A DNA stretch of 39,288 bases, from IMG/VR virus record IMGVR_UViG_3300046375_000045, positions 1 through 39,288 of that record; one strand, written 5' to 3'. Below, piece by piece: positions 37,887 to 39,288 of this stretch (position 1 is the first letter of the stretch; the number at the start of each line of letters is the position of its first letter). Under the pieces are notes generated by a model. It saw only the letters and a program-made list of their open reading frames with translations, ran no database searches and was not told the DNA's origin. Source of the DNA: a virus. The position numbers and the translations under genes are program-made.

Positions 37887-39146
37887 TTGGCAAAAATCTC
37901 CGTTACTATAACGCAGATGAAACCAATCCCTTTCCCTTCAAAAACAAGCCCTTGGCGGGTCGAGGTGCCCGGTCGCTATTTTGCCAATGGCAAGCGCAAA
38001 GCGAAGTATTTCACAACTCGAGCCGCGGCCGAAAGATTCATTCAGAAACTCAAAATAGAGGGTCGTGCGGCACTCGACCTGTCGAGACGGCAACCGAATG
38101 AGGACGCTTTCGGTATTGCCGTGCGTGAGTTTGCCAAGATGTATGATGGCGATGTTTCAAAGTTTTATGTAGCGCATGAGAGACTCCGGAAGCTGCAAAA
38201 CATCAAGCCGGCAACGGTCCGCGAGGCGGTCGAAGCATTCCAAGCATGGCGGCAAACTCAAGTCGGCAGGACGTTTAAGCAATCGACGGTCACGGGCGAT
38301 CGCTGGCGGCTGCTTAAGCTCATCAATGCATTCGATAGGGTGCAATTGACAGATCTTACGCCGGTCGCGTTGCGCGAATTTTTTGACGGGATCACAGGCG
38401 ACCCACGTAGCGTTTATAAGTCGGTCCGAGTCTTTTTTGGCTGGGCGACTGATCGTGGCTACCTGGGAGAAGATCCTATGGTCTCGGTTAAGCCGGTCGG
38501 CGAATACGGGATCAACAATGAATATTATCCGGTGGCGACCTTTCGCCGAATGCTGCGGATTGCCGCCGGCCTCGAGGCGCCTCGTGTCGGCGGAGAGCCA
38601 ACCCGGGCTTTTATCGATATGTTGCCCTGGTTTATCTTATCGGGCTTTTGTGGGTTGCGCAGTTGCGAAGCCTACCGGCTTAACCGCGGTGCCGAAGCGA
38701 TCCGGTGGACCGATCTACATTTCGATGCCGAGGTTCCCAATATCGAGGTGCGCGAAGAAGTGGCTAAAGCGACTGCTCGAGACACGGACGTTCGACACGT
38801 CGAGAGTGCCCATTATTTGGAAGCGGCCAAAGCCTGGTTAACGCTGGTGCCAGCTAACGGGCCCTTCATCGTCCGTTGGACCAAACGGCAGATGCAAGAG
38901 CTCAAACGAGATTTTACCAAGGCGACCAAGATCAAGTTTATTGAAAACGGTTTCCGCAACAGCTTTGCGACCTATGCCTTGACGTTCAACGGTCTGCAGG
39001 GTGTCGGCAAGCTCGCGCTGGAAATGGGCAACTCAGAAGGGATCTGCAAACGGCATTACGTGAAAAACATCGCGCCGGGCAGCGGCCGGGCCTGGTTCAG
39101 CCTGCGGCCTTTCGAGGTCGTTTCGTCGGCGGCCGCGACTGCTTAG
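37887..39146 (+). CDS. int: Tyrosine-type integrase
   Basis: 419 residues from TTG 37887, chosen because AAGAGG (37876-37881) is 5 bases upstream; ATG 37917 is an alternative. An N-terminal arm/SAM-like region (1-200) precedes the catalytic domain: R258 (GFCGLRSCE), probable K294, N354-x-x-R357 (NGFRNSF), N382 (MGNSEG) and Y391 (KRHY). Two positions that are usually His are Asn. The 'LALEMGNSEG...HY' box resembles integrases I associate with Verrucomicrobiota. attP lies upstream; no xis is adjacent, though the HTH protein at 1383 could serve. Confidence 0.9.
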   Translation: MAKISVTITQMKPIPFPSKTSPWRVEVPGRYFANGKRKAKYFTTRAAAERFIQKLKIEGRAALDLSRRQPNEDAFGIAVREFAKMYDGDVSKFYVAHERLRKLQNIKPATVREAVEAFQAWRQTQVGRTFKQSTVTGDRWRLLKLINAFDRVQLTDLTPVALREFFDGITGDPRSVYKSVRVFFGWATDRGYLGEDPMVSVKPVGEYGINNEYYPVATFRRMLRIAAGLEAPRVGGEPTRAFIDMLPWFILSGFCGLRSCEAYRLNRGAEAIRWTDLHFDAEVPNIEVREEVAKATARDTDVRHVESAHYLEAAKAWLTLVPANGPFIVRWTKRQMQELKRDFTKATKIKFIENGFRNSFATYALTFNGLQGVGKLALEMGNSEGICKRHYVKNIAPGSGRAWFSLRPFEVVSSAAATA

Positions 39147-39288
39147 TGGTCTTCTTTGGCGCACCCTTAGGCTTCTTAGCTTGAGGCTTTTTCCTTGTTA
39201 CGAAACGGAGCGGCCATTCCAATTCTTCGCCGGCCTCGATCTGTTCAACATAGGTTTTGCCAACTTCATCGAAAAAATGTGAGCGACC
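39097..39288 (-). CDS. Junction-spanning small basic protein, C-terminal part
   Basis: Continuation of the reverse frame at 1-211; because of the 127-base duplication this copy starts inside the repeat. It ends at TGA 39097-39099 within the integrase 3' end. The C-terminal residues are Lys/Arg/Pro-rich (KKPQAKKPKGAPKKTTKQSR, PPTKRPRKAAG). It is antisense to the last 50 bases of int. Confidence 0.5.
   Translation of the reverse strand, partial: GRSHFFDEVGKTYVEQIEAGEELEWPLRFVTRKKPQAKKPKGAPKKTTKQSRPPTKRPRKAAG
39162..39288. repeat. Contig-end direct repeat, right copy
   Basis: Identical to bases 1-127. See the left copy for interpretation. Confidence 0.95.

Overview
The window is a complete genome of a temperate tailed phage (or an excised, circularised prophage). 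Bases 1-127 recur exactly at 39162-39288, so the contig closes into a circle of 39,161 bp. A 127-base overlap is what a k=127 de Bruijn assembler leaves on a circular or circularly permuted molecule, so it should not be read as a biological terminal repeat. The virion genes describe a siphovirus. The head is Mu-like (DUF935-type portal, gpI-type protease with nested scaffold, gp36/DUF1320 connector). The tail is long and non-contractile, with a frameshifted G/GT-type chaperone and a short tape measure. I see no sheath, no MuA/MuB transposase and no Mu ends; integration is by a tyrosine recombinase next to an attP that carries the 3' half of a tRNA gene. The divergent integrase active-site box (GN-S...HY) and a small PFRPF protein resemble proteins I associate with Verrucomicrobiota, so a soil or sediment verrucomicrobial host is my inference, not a proof.

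Layout. 1-2462 is a control and accessory region: a reverse-strand basic protein that crosses the contig junction, a membrane protein with an EF-hand loop, an AlpA/MerR-like HTH protein, and a divergent switch with one ribbon-helix-helix (RHH) protein on each side and no classical CI-type repressor. 2468-9501 is a forward early operon. It starts with a recombination set (Sak4-like ATPase, DUF669-type SSB with an SSB tail tip, Fe-S PD-(D/E)XK exonuclease), continues with a ParB-domain protein and a VRR-NUC nuclease, and ends with many small unknown proteins. 9502-10061 has no convincing gene but holds two forward terminators, one reverse terminator and a reverse promoter, which together frame a candidate antisense RNA. 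10062-12717 encodes a stand-alone DnaB-N-like protein, a RepA/AAA_25-like helicase, an iteron-like segment and a DUF3820/ExoX-C-like protein.

12728-12743 holds a near-perfect bacterial parS site just upstream of the packaging genes. 12813-16008 is TerS, TerL and a lysis cassette (small membrane proteins, chitosanase-like endolysin candidate, secreted Ig-like protein). 16010-22533 is the head module, interrupted after the portal by a run of tiny accessory genes that begins with an Acb2/Tad1-like anti-defence candidate. 22539-29494 is the neck and tail module, with a possible moron bounded by 17-bp repeats. 29507-36424 encodes two modular fibres: one built of six ~80-residue beta repeats, the other of collagen repeats and CBM5/12-like modules. 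Both end in jelly-roll-like tips. 36431-39146 holds two small late genes, a reverse-strand paralogue of an early gene, attP and the integrase.

How it works together: the RHH/HTH region probably decides lysogeny against lysis. The early operon supplies recombination-dependent replication, and the DnaB-N/RepA pair probably drives replication from a nearby origin. The late operon packages DNA, builds a siphovirion and lyses the cell. The most notable items are the parS site, the Acb2/Tad1-like protein, the A AAA AAC frameshift site with its hairpin, the nested membrane ORF in the portal gene, the repeat-bounded moron, the antisense RNA candidate and the tRNA-derived attP.
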